A DNA stretch of 64,000 nt, from positions 1 through 64,000 of the forward strand of contig JBBPTG010000088.1 of assembly GCA_038093975.1 (NCBI GenBank). Direction: 5' to 3'. A program made the translations under genes and the position numbers. The DNA is from Chalciporus piperatus. Its lineage: Eukaryota; Basidiomycota; Agaricomycetes; Boletales; Boletaceae. The notes below the pieces were generated by a model. The model had not been told where the DNA came from and made no database searches. It was given only the letters and a program-made list of their open reading frames with translations. Shown piece after piece: positions 46,888 to 58,316 of this stretch; the stretch's first letter is position 1, and each line of letters opens with the position of its first letter.

Positions 46888-47915
46888 CTAGAAGTGCACC
46901 AAGAAGAACTCGCTCAGGTTTCAATAAATCTCCACGAACTGCGAAGCCATGAACACATCCTTCGAAAGACTCTCGCCTGTAAGTGTCGGTGTTGGTAGAA
47001 CCCCCTACAAGGAAACCTGGATAGCATCAGCCTGTGCTTCTGTTTCCGTGGGAACTGCGAGTCCACGGTGGAAGAGTTGATCAGCAGGGGACTCTTTGTT
47101 TCTTTGAATTTCTGTGGGGAGTCGATAGTGAAGATGCCTATGTGAGGGCATGAGACTCACTTGCATGGAGGTCCTCAGGGATGTTCAGGAGGGATGGGTG
47201 CGCAATTGCAGAGACCTTGATGACCTTGTCAAATGCGAGGTCAGATACGTAGCAATGGCATCACCCCCGGGGGAGCCGACTAGACTTACCACCGAAGCAG
47301 TAACCAGTTGCAGCAAACTCTTCAACACCCTGCTCTTTGAGTGCAGCGATAACCTTGTCGAGGGGAGGGCGGGTGACTCCAGCGTTGTGTTTGGAGAGCC
47401 ATGCTGTAATATCGATTTAATATCCTTGTAATCAACGAGTTATTGTGACGAGACAAGAGTGTAATCAATAGCGTCTATTGGAACGGGATCGCCGTTCAGG
47501 TAGTCCACGGCCACGACCTGATAGAAACGGTTAGAAGGAAGGGAATTTAGTTCGGAACAAAGAATGACCTTGAAACCATTTCCTCGCAAAGTGATCGACC
47601 AGAAGCTACGATCGAAACGGTAAACCAAACCCGCGGACCAAATACCGGGCCATATGTGATAAATACCTGATGATTGATGAAATCGATGCCATATACTGAT
47701 CAGCAAGGTAGAGAAGAGTCTTGCCCTTTGGATAATCTACAGTCGGAGTTCCGACGTAGCATCGGACGCCGCCAATGACTTGAATTTTACCTGAAACAAG
47801 ACTGAGAAAGAGGTATATCGTCCATAATTGCATACCCTCCGGTGTCAAGCTTAGTTGGATGAAAGGTATCGACAAATGGTTACGCACCTGAGATACAGCC
47901 ATGGCAAAGGGACAT
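46888..47915 (-). pseudogene. Dienelactone hydrolase copy 2, decayed
   Basis: Same exon plan as copies 1 and 3. ATG 47915 (MSLCHGCISG), KIQVIGGVRCYVGTPTVDYP, VVAVDYLNGDPVPIDAIDY, DKVIAALKEQGVEEFAATG, YCFGG, KVIKVSAIAHPSLL and KETKSPLLINSS are all recognisable. It is broken in several places. An extra two bases after the Asp codon near 47698 and an extra A near 47600 put the helix between them out of frame but cancel each other. Near 47020-47030 the frame shifts again and reaches TAG at 47005-47007. Before the end about 14 codons (the VKAGKEGAFKATV part) are missing, leaving EFFLVHF and a stop at 46888. The Cys motif survives. No functional enzyme is expected. Confidence 0.8.
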
Positions 47916-48392
47916 GATGGCAAATGAAGAGTAGGATTTGAGCCATCTTCATATAGGAGGCATTTGCGGAGCATTGAAGTGACGAGCGATCGAATTCAGA
48001 AAGTCTTAGCCAGTCATAGGGGGCGACCAACCAGTCCGACCGTACCATTCACCGTGGTGATGTGACCCAAGTATGCCACTTGTGTGCGGCGATGATCTCG
48101 TAGCCTGTAGGAACGTGAGTGCCCATGACTCCCTACCAAGTCAGCCTTGGCGTCTTGAAAAGTATGGTTCACTCGTGACATTCTATAACGAACCAAAGTC
48201 ATCTTTACCTCCTTGGACATGAACTCTGGTGTCGATCCGTTCAATTGTCGAGCGAGTGGACGGAGCGGACGCGGTGACTTCCACGTGACCGGTGTAATGA
48301 TCGGTTGCACAATGATTTCCATTTTTGGGTTGTTCCAAAATCAGTGCACCTCCCTGCAAGTTGTCTCGTCCTCCGACTGCTCGTCCGCTGCG
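47916..48392. other. Spacer between DLH copy 2 and the Sds3-like gene
   Basis: Divergent intergenic region of 477 bp; presumably holds the Sds3-like promoter. No coding frame with recognisable content. Confidence 0.5.
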
Positions 48393-49506
48393 ATGCCCCC
48401 TCAGCCTGGCATGTTCGCTCTTCCCTACGCTTCCACTCCAAACGCTAGAGCAGACGTTATCCACGTTCACCACACTCAGCTCGCTGGTCCCAGCACAAGA
48501 ACCCACGGTATGCTCCCTCCTTCTCTCCCCCGTACACGCCGCATCTCACACAACCAAAGAGGAACCGAAGCGAGACAAGAAACGCAAAGACCCATCCGGA
48601 AAAGCGGGTAAAGAAATGATAGATCGAAGAGACGAGTACGTGTCTCATCAACTCTTCATATCACTGCCCTCACATGTCCCTCACAGAGGCAGGCACTTTA
48701 CAGAAAACATATCCGCCCTCCATAGCGCGGCAATACAACTCGCTTCTCGCCCGGAGACTCATCCATTGTACAATCTACGCATGTATCCATTGTCCCTAGA
48801 GCGCTCGGCTACCCTCGCCCAGCTCGCGTACGAAGAAAAGCACTGCCTCGCTGCAATCGAAACAGCGTACGAAGAAGAGCGAGAGAGAGTCGAACAAGAG
48901 TGGCGAAGAGGTCGAGACCGCGTTCGAGAGCGCCTTCTTGAAGGCATCGAAGAACGCAGGCGAAGAGCCAGGGAGGAAAAGGAAGGCGAGGGTGCCGTAA
49001 ACGGTCCGTTCCCCGTGTCCCTCATTTCTCGTCCGCCCACTCATCCCATTCTTGTAGATGTCTCTCTAGACTCACAGACTCGTGCCCACATTACCCGTAA
49101 ACTTCGCAATAAACTCGGCACATCGCCACCTCCAACCCCTCTCGGCCTCGGTACGTTGGGCCTCGTAAACGGCAGCATGACGCCCATCATCTCTGGTCCT
49201 CTCACAAACCCTCATTCACTCTCGGTCGACGAGATACCCTCCCCATTCCCCTTCCCGCTCACCTCCGTCACCCTCCCAAATGGCCACACAAATTCAGGTG
49301 CAGGCAGTGGTCCCAATAACGGAAGCAGACGACGCAACAAAGGTGGCGGATCGCACCCAAGCACTGTCGGCCCCGGTGGGCTCGGAAAGAGTCTTGCCTT
49401 CCTTAACCAAATCAAAGACACCGAGATTGACGCTGATTTGATTGAGATCAGACGAGGCACGAAGAGGCGCAGAGCAGCTGCTGTGTCGTCTGCAAAAGTA
49501 TCATAG
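48393..49506 (+). CDS. SDS3: Sds3-like subunit of an Rpd3 histone deacetylase complex
   Basis: Sds3/Dep1-type protein that scaffolds the Sin3-Rpd3 deacetylase. ATG 48393 starts MPPQPGMFALPYASTPNARA. After an intron (GTATGC ... CCAAAG) comes the basic EEPKRDKKRKDPSGKAG. A second 51-nt intron after RRDE leads to GRHFTENISALHSAAIQLAS and LRMYPLSLERSATLAQLAYE. The Sds3 coiled coil follows: AAIETAYEEERERVEQEWRR and GRDRVRERLLEGIEERRRRA. The C-terminal half is Pro/Ser/Gly-rich with RAHITRKLRNKLGTSPPPTP and ends IEIRRGTKRRRAAAVSSAKV. Stop at 49506. The next gene starts 153 bp downstream on the same strand. Confidence 0.82.
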
Positions 49507-49659
49507 CATCTGCTTGTCAACATGCTCGTGTGTTGTATTATTCCTCGTCAATTGGATACCGCTACTGTATTATCTTATCTATCGGAATCGGAACACGGAG
49601 ATCAAAATATGACCATCTCGACAGTGATCGACTGACCCACGGTTTGAACTCGACCCACG

Positions 49660-50923
49660 ATGTCGACCACGAAGCGGACATTCCCCCCACTGTACAAGTC
49701 AACGGGAGATGTAGACACGGACAGACTGGCGTTCTTCCACATCCTCGAGCGATTAAAGGTGTCCACTCAGTACTCAGTTCGCAGTTCACCATCTCATACT
49801 CACCACCCACCCAGACCCAGAAACGGACAGGCTGGATTGATCACGATGCATGTCGCGTCGACCTCTATACGTTCACGAGACTGACCCGCGTCATGACCAT
49901 AGATCCCAAACCCAGAGAGGTGCGCCCATATACGCCTTGACTCTCCGGCCCGCACGCGCCGAAGTCCCTGCTCCTGCTCATGGTTCTCGATCGCAGTATC
50001 TCGGACCACATGTATCGCATGGCAGTATTGGCCATGTGTACGTCCGACGCTACGCTCGACGTCTCCAAGTCAGTCTTCGCTCCCATGCCCATGGGACGTC
50101 GTTGACGCACCCGCTCAATCCTCTCGCTTGTTGCAGATGCGTCATGATGGCAGTCGTACACGATCTCGCAGAGGCGCAAGGTGCTGAACGAACGTGTCTC
50201 TCGTTCGCTCTACATGATACTGACTTGCTTTTGTATCATGCAGTCGGAGACATCGCGCCCCGCGAAGGCATTCCAAAGGAAGAAAAACGACGTCTTGAAG
50301 CGGTGCGTTCCATCCCATCACCCCATTTCTTTCTATCCGTGACCCAGCGGATGGGAACAGGAAGCTATGCACAACTTCGTATACGACATGCTCCACGCAA
50401 GTTCAGCCGCGCTGCGCATAGAGGCTTTGTACAAGGTCAGTATATATGTGCTTGGACCCCCCTGCTGGAAGAACGGTCAATGTCTCACGCTTCCACGCCT
50501 CACTCGCCACTTCGTGCGTGCATTCGCCTTTCAGGAATACGAAGAGGGAACGACACCCGAGGCCAAGTTCGTAAAAGGTATGTAGCAAAACTGTTTCAAA
50601 CTCTTCCCCCCAGAAGCTGAATATATGCGTTCCTTGATACATTCAATAACACCCCATGACGTCATGAATTACGATTGTACCTCCAGATCTAGATAGACTC
50701 GAGATGGCCTTGCAAGGTTCGTACTGCTACTCGTTCCCATTAATGTAGATTCTCCACCTGAAACGCTCCCCCCCCTGAAGCGCGCGAGTACGAGAAGGCT
50801 GAGGCGTCACGCGATCTACAGGGATTCTTTGACAGCAGTTTGCCGCACCTACGGCATCCCGAGGTACGTCACTGGGGAGAGACGCTCGCCCGGGAACGGG
50901 ATGCTAGAAGCGAAGAAGCATAG
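49660..50923 (+). CDS. HDDC2: HD-domain 5'-nucleotidase, HDDC2/YfbR type
   Basis: Metal-dependent 5'-deoxynucleotidase-like protein (yeast Ygk1, human HDDC2). ATG 49660 gives MSTTKRTFPPLYKSTG and DTDRLAFFHILERLK. Exons then give TQKRTGWIDHD, IPNPESISDHMYRMAVLAMC (metal-binding His), CVMMAVVHDLAEAQ (the HD pair), VGDIAPREGIPKEEKRRLEA, MHNFVYDMLHASSAALRIEA, EYEEGTTPEAKFVK and DLDRLEMALQ. The last exon is REYEKAEASRDLQGFFDSSL, ending at TAG 50921-50923. The small exon IPNPES is framed by an intron 49848-49902 best read with a GC donor (GAT/GCATGT); nearby GT donors would add three or more residues. All four metal ligands appear present. Confidence 0.88.
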
Positions 50924-51294
50924 CGCCACGGGGATCCCTCATGTAGTGGAGGTGGATCGTTTATCTTCCCGTGAAGGACAGATCGATCTCTAAACAACAT
51001 CATTGTCAAGAATGTCTAGATTTCGATAGACGAATGCGAATGCCAAGTATCGTACAGCCAGAGGCGAGTCTAGCGAGTCTACAGGTAAGCCATTTATGCA
51101 GGGTTGGGATGTTGACAAGGTATAACAGTAATGTGAAGTGATCTATGTTCGTGACGCGATGATGATAAGGATATCAATAACCAATGCAAAAACGGGTGCA
51201 AAGAAAAGAAACACCAGATGAAAGACAGGGATCCTGAGAAAAAGTCGTGAGTTCGTTCCATCGCTGCTTGGGTGACGCCTTGGGCTCCTGTTTC
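50924..51294. other. Convergent 3' spacer
   Basis: Lies between the 3' ends of the HD-domain gene (+) and the MFS gene (-). No coding frame is seen. Confidence 0.5.
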
Positions 51295-53619
51295 CTATTT
51301 CTTCTCTGTGCTGGCTTCGAGTAAACCCTCTGCCAACGCAATAATCCTTCTTGACACTTTACTCCGCTTCCGGATCGCAGACCCGTATACGAATAGAATC
51401 TACGACAATCATTGTCAAAAAAGGACGACGGGGAAAGGAGGGGAAGAAATGATACTGACAAAGGGGATTGGGATCATAGCCACAGAAATCAGGGCAAATA
51501 GTGTATTTGCCCACTCGTACGTGAGGCTGTCGTACATCTGCTGGGAGAAGAGCGGGAAGACCGCTGCGAGGAGGTTACCTATCACCAAATCAGACGACGC
51601 CAGATGTCAGACTTTGTGGATGGGATACACACGACACATGCTTTGGCCCGCCAATGCAGAAGATGCATATGGTCCGTAGCTTGATGGTTACGCATCAGGT
51701 CAGTCGCAGTGATCGTCTGTTTACATGAGGGAACGTACCAATCAGCGAGGTAGACGAAGACGGCCTGGTAGATGATGAATGCGCCGACAATGAAGATCTA
51801 AGAGTACAAGACCCTAGTTAAATACCGCAAAAACACGATAGACTGGCAGAACTTACGGTAAGACCGATCAACGGGACAATCCAATGTATAGACGGACGCG
51901 CGGTCCACGCATATATGAACATCCCTGCGGGAAGCAAGACGGCAGCGACAAGGGAGAGGCAGAGACGCGCTTCAGGGCCTTTGCGGTCGACGTATTTCCT
52001 TGTCGTCATCTCAGAACATCGATGCTCTCGAAGAAAGGGCGAGATAGACAAACTTGTAGAGTACTTCCTGATACGTGTTTGCAAACCAACCAAGCGTGCT
52101 CCCGAGACTACACAAGTGGGTCAACGTGGAGAACGGGAGAAATGGAACGGACGGACGTGATGCAGCTGTACGTCGTTCCTCTCTCACCAACGGTGAAGTT
52201 ATAGATCGACTGCATCTCTCCAGAAATGGAGCTACAAACACCTCAGAAAGGACGCAGGGGCAATCGTATAAGGACTCACTCGATGAAACAGAACAACACG
52301 CCCCATGTGAAACCGATCCAAAGCTTCAGGCTTGTCAGCTAGAGTCTTTGTTGGTGAAACGAGCATGTCCCTACACTAAAACTCAAGACCACTGGCTCAG
52401 TCAAGAGCAGACCTTTGGTCGATGAGACCCCAAGAAACTTCGAGCGTTTGCATAACGTGACGTACTAATCGGTCGTGTACTCGAGATCTTGATCAATGTC
52501 AATAGGCTAGGCTTCTCGACTTCTGCCCTTGAACGGTATCGCTCGTCTTTCGTTTCATTCCTCAACTTGCGTGCAAGTCGAGTGAGGATGATGTCCGAGC
52601 GTGTCTCTGTCAAGAACAACAAAACGCCGACGAAGTATATGCCGCTGACACTGCATATAGTCGTCATACCGCACTCCATGCAGGTCATCAAGACAGCATA
52701 AACCACTTACATCGCGGATATCCACTGTATCCATCTCCAACCCAGTTTCTCGTTCGATTCGATCCACCCGCCAAGCAAAGGTCCCAAACCCGTTGACCCG
52801 ATAGCCGCAATTGCAAACAGTGCCATAGGAAAACCACGCCTGATAGAATGAGCGATGTAGGCAAAGACTTGGCGAGGCATAATTACTCATGAGGCTTCCA
52901 AATATCGGCGATGGTCCCGCCCACGAGCGTCGCGCCCGTTGATCCGAACGAACCACTGAGGAAACGAGCGACGATCACCGTTTGAATATTCGGAGCGCTA
53001 TGGATGCCATGAGCACAGCCACCGGGTATACCGCGTGGAGGTTAGTTACTTACAGGGCAATCATGACGTGCATGAGCGTGAATGAAAAGATGGTTACGAT
53101 GTACAGTCGAAACCGCCCGAACTCTTCTGATAACGAAGATGTGAAGAGGGGGACGAGGGCAAATCCTATGGCGTACACGCTCAGACCAACTGTCGCTTCG
53201 AACACGGAGCTGGAGAGCTGTGAGGTCAATGAAGGGACGCCCATGGTGTATGAAGAGATGGCGGCGGCTTCAAGCGAGAATTGGTTTAACGAACAGAAGA
53301 GAAGGATGCGAGCTTACCGGTGATTCCGGTGAACCCACAAGCGGTGATTGTGATTACCCATTTTTTCGATTTGGAGAAGTTTATTGGGTTGCGGGTATCT
53401 CCGTCTTCGAAATCGACCTGAAGACGGTGAGCTGCGTCGACAGAGAACTCAAGAAATGGCACATACGAACAGGTTCGTGTCCTGGACAGTGGACGGTTGA
53501 GAGTGCTCGGCGACGTATTGCTTGCTCGAATTCATGCTGAGCCCACGAGCGACAAGTGCGGACTGTGTGGAGTCCGCGTGCGACTCGGAGGTGCGGGCCA
53601 CTTGTTCAGCTGGCTGCAT
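51295..53619 (-). CDS. MFS transporter, DHA1/polyamine-type
   Basis: Proton-driven membrane carrier of the 12-TM drug:H+ antiporter family. ATG 53619 starts the hydrophilic N-terminus MQPAEQVARTSESHADSTQS, which runs to DFEDGDTRNPINFSKSKKWV, the usual lead-in to TM1 (VITITACGFTG). TM2 region: GVPSLTSQLSSSVFEATVGL; the MFS motif-A region is reduced to SLSEEFGRFRLYIVTIFSF. Then come ARFLSGSFGSTGATLVGGTI with ADIWKPHE, and GFPMALFAIAAIGSTGLGPL with GGWIESNEKLGWRWIQW, typical of DHA1. A loop ETRSDIILTRLARKLRNE precedes the second half. The last exons have GNLLAAVFPLFSQQMYDSLT and ILFVYGSAIRKRSK, ending ASTEKK at TAG 51295. Many short introns; substrate not predictable. Confidence 0.88.
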
Positions 53620-53696
53620 CGTGGACGCTGTCAGCAGGCGTCGTTCGGATGGCTGGCGCCAGGCGAACTCGGTGTGATGGTCTGGTAAGCACCACT

Positions 53697-53704
53697 TATT
53701 TATA
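53697..53704 (-). promoter_or_regulatory. TATA box of the MFS gene
   Basis: TATAAATA on the minus strand, about 78 bases before ATG 53619. Position and orientation fit. Confidence 0.45.
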
Positions 53705-54541
53705 GTGGTTTGAGTGCTGGAGGAGGACGTTCACAGGCCATGGTCAACTTTAGCCCGTTCTTTTAATCTCAGAGGCACATCCTTCTTGCTCCCTTACTAT
53801 CCAGTAATCCGGGCCGCAAATCGGCGCAGATTATGATAATAAGCCAGCAAGAAAGAATGTTCAATTTTCGATTCGACCTCGTCAACGAAGCAAGATTGGC
53901 ACAGATCATCTTGCGAATCTGAGCTCACCGGCGTACCGCGTGCGATCTTCTTGGGCGCGTCGCAAGCTATGTATACCGCAGCGACCGGTCACCGAGGGAC
54001 ATGTCTGTCATCTGTCACCCGTCTTATCATGGCACGGCTCCCGTGCCGTCAGCAGCGCTGCCATGATCAACTTCAATCAGCTCCATGAAGTACTTATTTG
54101 GCCTGGTATGGCAAAACCTTCGGAATTAAACATATGCAAACAACCACCTGATTTCTGGGAATGGCAAATACACCGAGGTAGAGTAGCTGAATTTTATAGT
54201 GATGTGAATTTATGATTCAATCTATAACCGTGACTGACAAATAGATTTGTTGAATGAATCCAGTCGAAACTGACCTTGAAGTATGCCGATGACATCAGTG
54301 ATAATTCCATTCAATTGAGGAAATATCACAATGACTATCTTGAATTTATCTTGAGAACTTACATCACAACAGTTATGGATTTTATCCTGGTGGAACACAC
54401 AAAAAACCCTAGTGTTGGATGGTGGTGAGATTGGAACAGGGGTGATTCAAACACACCCAAATAACGCCGCTGTCAAAGTGATCGAGCGCGTTCGAGCCGC
54501 AACGACGCGTCCTGGCTGCCAGTCGTCCCCCAGTCGCAGCC
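53705..54541. other. Divergent spacer, MFS and RTC4-like promoters
   Basis: About 840 bp between two divergent genes. A+T-rich in the middle (54190-54400). No coding frame stands out; a frame at 53940-54215 has no recognisable content. Confidence 0.5.
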
Positions 54542-57500
54542 ATGGAACGGTTCACCCAGAAAATGAAGGACCACAACACAGATTATCACTCCGAATACAG
54601 TACCCGCATGCCCCAACGCCCGTCTGCCGTCAAATCCGGGGAAGGCGTCGGTTTCCAGGACATGGGCTCCTCCTTTGGACCTTCCATACCAACTGCCACC
54701 GTGACCTACGGAAAAGCTTCAAAGAGCAAGTCCAAGCCCGGATCCATGGTCCCTCCCAAACCACATGGTCCCAACCGCATCACAGGCGACGAGAGCGATG
54801 ATGAACTATTACTGTCCTCTCAGCCCTCAAGCAACGCGCCGTCGCCCGTGAAACGCGCCCCGAAGGGAAAGAATCGCGATCCCCTTTCTAAGAAGGAGGA
54901 AACCGTTCGCGTCAACGGTCGTTTTCTTCCCGCACACCCCAATTACAAGCCCTCTTCAGTAGATGCTGTGAGGAGTCTCAGGTTCAAGAAGACCAAGAAG
55001 GACGACTCTCCTGGTGATGCTCCCCGAGAGGTGCCCCCGTCATCCTCTCTCCAGGACTCACAGGATGACGTCCTCAACCCGATTTCAGATGATCTGGATA
55101 TGCTTAGCGACCGACCGGCTGGTCCGTCTACTTCGCGACAGAGACGTGTCGAGACATCCAAGCCCAAGCCTCCTTCCTCGCCAACCAAGGATGTCCCCCA
55201 ACCAGTCGTTAAACCCCGTCCGCGCCCACGTATCGTAATGAAACCAAAATCTTCCGTTCGCGAGCACGATACCAGCCCAGAGTCCACCCCTCGACCTGCT
55301 GTGCGGAAACGCGAGTTACCGTTGCGTCAAAAGTCACCAGAGGCATCTGTGAAGGCAACGGGCAAGCAAGCTGTCAAGAAACCGCTTGCTCCCTCGTCAT
55401 CACGTCGGGAAATCCAGGAGTTCCCCATGTCACTCCAAGCTAAGGAGAATATCTCGGACGGTGCATGCAGCGGTGATGGCTCGTCCAGTAAAACCAAAAA
55501 GGGCACTATATCACGCTCTCAAACATTGGTTTACACTCCTAAACCGTTACCTCTTCCTTCCCCGCTAGGACAGAAGACCATTTCGCGCGGAAACACCTTC
55601 CCGAACTTATCGCCTCTTGTTTTGACCAAAGACAAGGGCAAAGCACGGGAAACTTCCCCAGAAGTGGACGAAATCGACTTGACACAGAGTCGGGAGAGGC
55701 GCGGTGGTCCCAAACCCTTCCCTATGAGTTCTCAGATGCTCGCTAGTATTAACAGATCGCCGTCACCCACCACTCGTATCCTTAAAGCGACGAAGCGTGT
55801 GTCGGATGACAGCAGTGGAGAACAAGGACGCAGCTCGAAAAAGCGCAAGGACTCACGTCCAGGGTGTGTTTCCATCAAACCATTGGCGAGCTTGTTGTTC
55901 TTATTGATTCATGGAAATCCTCTCAGACTGTTGGATACGCTGGATTACCTCGACGAACCATCCATGGTTTTGGAGGACGACTCCAGTAAGTCGACATTGT
56001 TCTGGGAGACGGATTGTTCTAACCGTCCAAAGTCGATTTGGGCTATGCACGAGATCCTTCGAAGATGTGCCCCTACTGTGACGAGGGACTCCCTTCCCAT
56101 CCAACTCCTTTTCTTCAGAACTTGCTCGCGACGGCTCGCAAAAAGTCTCGTGCCGATCCTCGTCCACGCAATCCTCGCGGTTTGAAGGCGCCGTTGACAA
56201 TATATATATCGGTCTGTCAAAGACACCGTTTCGAATCGCACCAGCTCCCTCTTGCGAGCGAGAAAGGGTGGCCTAAGACGATCGACTTCGCAAAGGTTCC
56301 AGGCAGAGTGAGGGCTATGAAGAAGCAATTAGAAGCCATCATCATGGACCAGGACGATGTTAGCGATGTCGAGGACGTTGACATTAACGACACGAGCCGA
56401 GGACCGAGGAGTCGAAGCGTCTTCTGGAGAGAAGTGAAGAAAGAGGTGAAGAAGCAGGGGAGTCGTACCGCGATGGGTGTCAAGGGCCAATTCGCGAGCT
56501 TTGAGAAGACACAGCCCGGATAGTAAGTCCTTCCTTGTTCAAAGGGAATCTGTGATGACACCCCGATTCTCTGCAGCTACGGTGAACAGGGCTCCGTTAT
56601 CATACACCAGACACTCTTTGATCTTTTCCCGCCTTCCACATTCGACGCGTCTCTGATTACACCTCTCGCACCTGCCGAATTCATCCAGCGCATCCTTGTC
56701 CCTGAGGTAGCCGTTCGACTCATCGCTCAAGATCTCTGTGCCGACATTGAAGACGCCATCGTCACCCTGCGTGAAAGCGCGCAGTACGGTGTCGCGATGT
56801 TCCCCGACACGAGCGAGGGCAAGCATAAGGGTGCCGATGTAGATGATGATGAGATGGGTGTGGCAGACCAAATCGTCCGGGAGCGTGCGAGACTGCGTAG
56901 GAAGGAGCTTGCCGAGGAAGAAAAGGTTGAAGAGGAGATGTTAGCAGAGGAACGGGCTGCCCAGCGAGCTAAGGCGCGGGAGACGCAGAGGGAGAAGGCG
57001 CTGGAGCGGGCGAAGCAGGCGCGGCAGGCCAAGGGAGTTACGGAGGAGAAGCCTGGAGACCCGTCGGAGCTTTCTGAAGCCAGCACGACGACGAGGCGGA
57101 CGAGACAGGCTACTAGACAGCGGACGACTGCAGACAACTCTGAGTCGGATGATATGTCCGTGGATAGTTCAACCAGTCGGCGATCCACGCGTACGAAGAG
57201 GGCCACTCGAAGTGTTCAAGAGAAAACCCGTCCCAAGGCTAAACCCGACTCTGACGCTTCGGACGGTGACGACTCTGTAGAAGTCGTCAGCGATTCCAGG
57301 AACAAGGCGCCCATCAGAAGGAGTAGAACGAGAGAGCCAAGCGTCGATCCCGTTGCACACAAGATCGTCGAGGGCACGAGATCACGAGAGCGGAAGAAAG
57401 GCTTTGGTGGATTTGCATCGCTGATCAACGAGGACGACCACGAAAGCACCCCGCGGCCGTCCAGGAAACGGACAACGATACCCCAGATAGATCTTTCGGA

Positions 57501-57818
57501 CGAATCTAAACCAGCGAAGAGAACCACTTCTGGAAATGGTTCAGAAGCACGCGTATCGCCTCCCGCGAGGAACCGGGCTGCCTCAAGGTGAGACAGGCGC
57601 CCACGTTACCTGACCTCGTCCCCTGATCATCCGTGTTCAGCACTGCCAATGATAACGACGGCCGGTCTCGAAGTTTTAGATCACCCGTCCCTGATGACGG
57701 AGATTCCGATACATCGAATACAAGCCAGAGGTCTCAGAGGCTGGTACGACCCCCACAGCGAAAAGGTGGATCTAGTTCGTGGTTGTTCAGTGAGCCGTCG
57801 ACGCCTACCTCTGAATGA
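54542..57818 (+). CDS. Large RTC4-domain protein
   Basis: ATG 54542 (MERFTQKMKDHNTDYHSEYS). The first exon of about 440 codons is disordered, rich in Ser, Pro and Lys with many basic clusters (KRAPKGKNRD, RSSKKRKD). After two short introns comes the RTC4 domain: CPYCDEGLPSHPTPFLQNLL (a Cys pair), APLTIYISVCQRHRFESHQL, GWPKTIDFAKVPGRVRAMKK, SVFWREVKKEVKKQG, MGVKGQFASFEKTQPG, YGEQGSVIIHQTLFDLFP and PAEFIQRILVPEVAVRLIAQ. Yeast Rtc4 is linked to telomere capping, but its biochemistry is unclear. A long Glu/Arg/Ala coiled coil (about 56870-57040) and a basic disordered tail with SRSFRSPVPDDGDSDT follow. The last exon (from about 57640) ends at TGA 57816-57818. Probably nuclear. Confidence 0.85.
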
Positions 57819-58316
57819 TGGTGACCTGCTACTCCTTTGTTATTTGCCTGGCAAATGGGCATGCCGCAATTGTTCGTTTCCGCTACCCTACCTACAGTAT
57901 AGTTCAAGTTGTAGATTTGCATCATTAGACTACCCTAGTCATACATACACATTCGGATGGTTAGTATCTTATGCGATTACATCCTTAGAAGAGTAGGAAC
58001 GACTGTCTTCATACCTATTAAGGGGCTGCCTACGGGAGACTATGTGGGACCCAATGACTAGTATCCGCCTTCTAACGTCCGACCGTTCGCAGGAATCTTT
58101 GTTATTTCATACATAGTAGCCGGTAATCACTTAACTCCATGACTGGCATCGACTTGGTCAAAACTTCGTTCCCTGCAAGATGGATGGCTCGTGTTCATCC
58201 GTGAATACGAATCCCCTCGGCAACGTGACTCAGATCGGCTTCATTTGTGCGTGCAAAGTATAAAAGCGGCTTGGATTGGATGATGTCGTCGTTAACGTTT
58301 AAACTCATCGATTACC
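57819..58316 (+). promoter_or_regulatory. Spacer and TATA-containing promoter of DLH copy 3
   Basis: No coding frame. TATAAAA lies at 58259-58265, 52 bases before ATG 58317. Confidence 0.55.

Noticed and set aside
48325..48560. Upstream extension of the Sds3-like gene as one unspliced frame
   Set aside because: The first 70 codons of that frame are Cys/Leu/Pro-rich noise. Splicing from ATG 48393 with a good intron gives a Sds3-like N-terminus.
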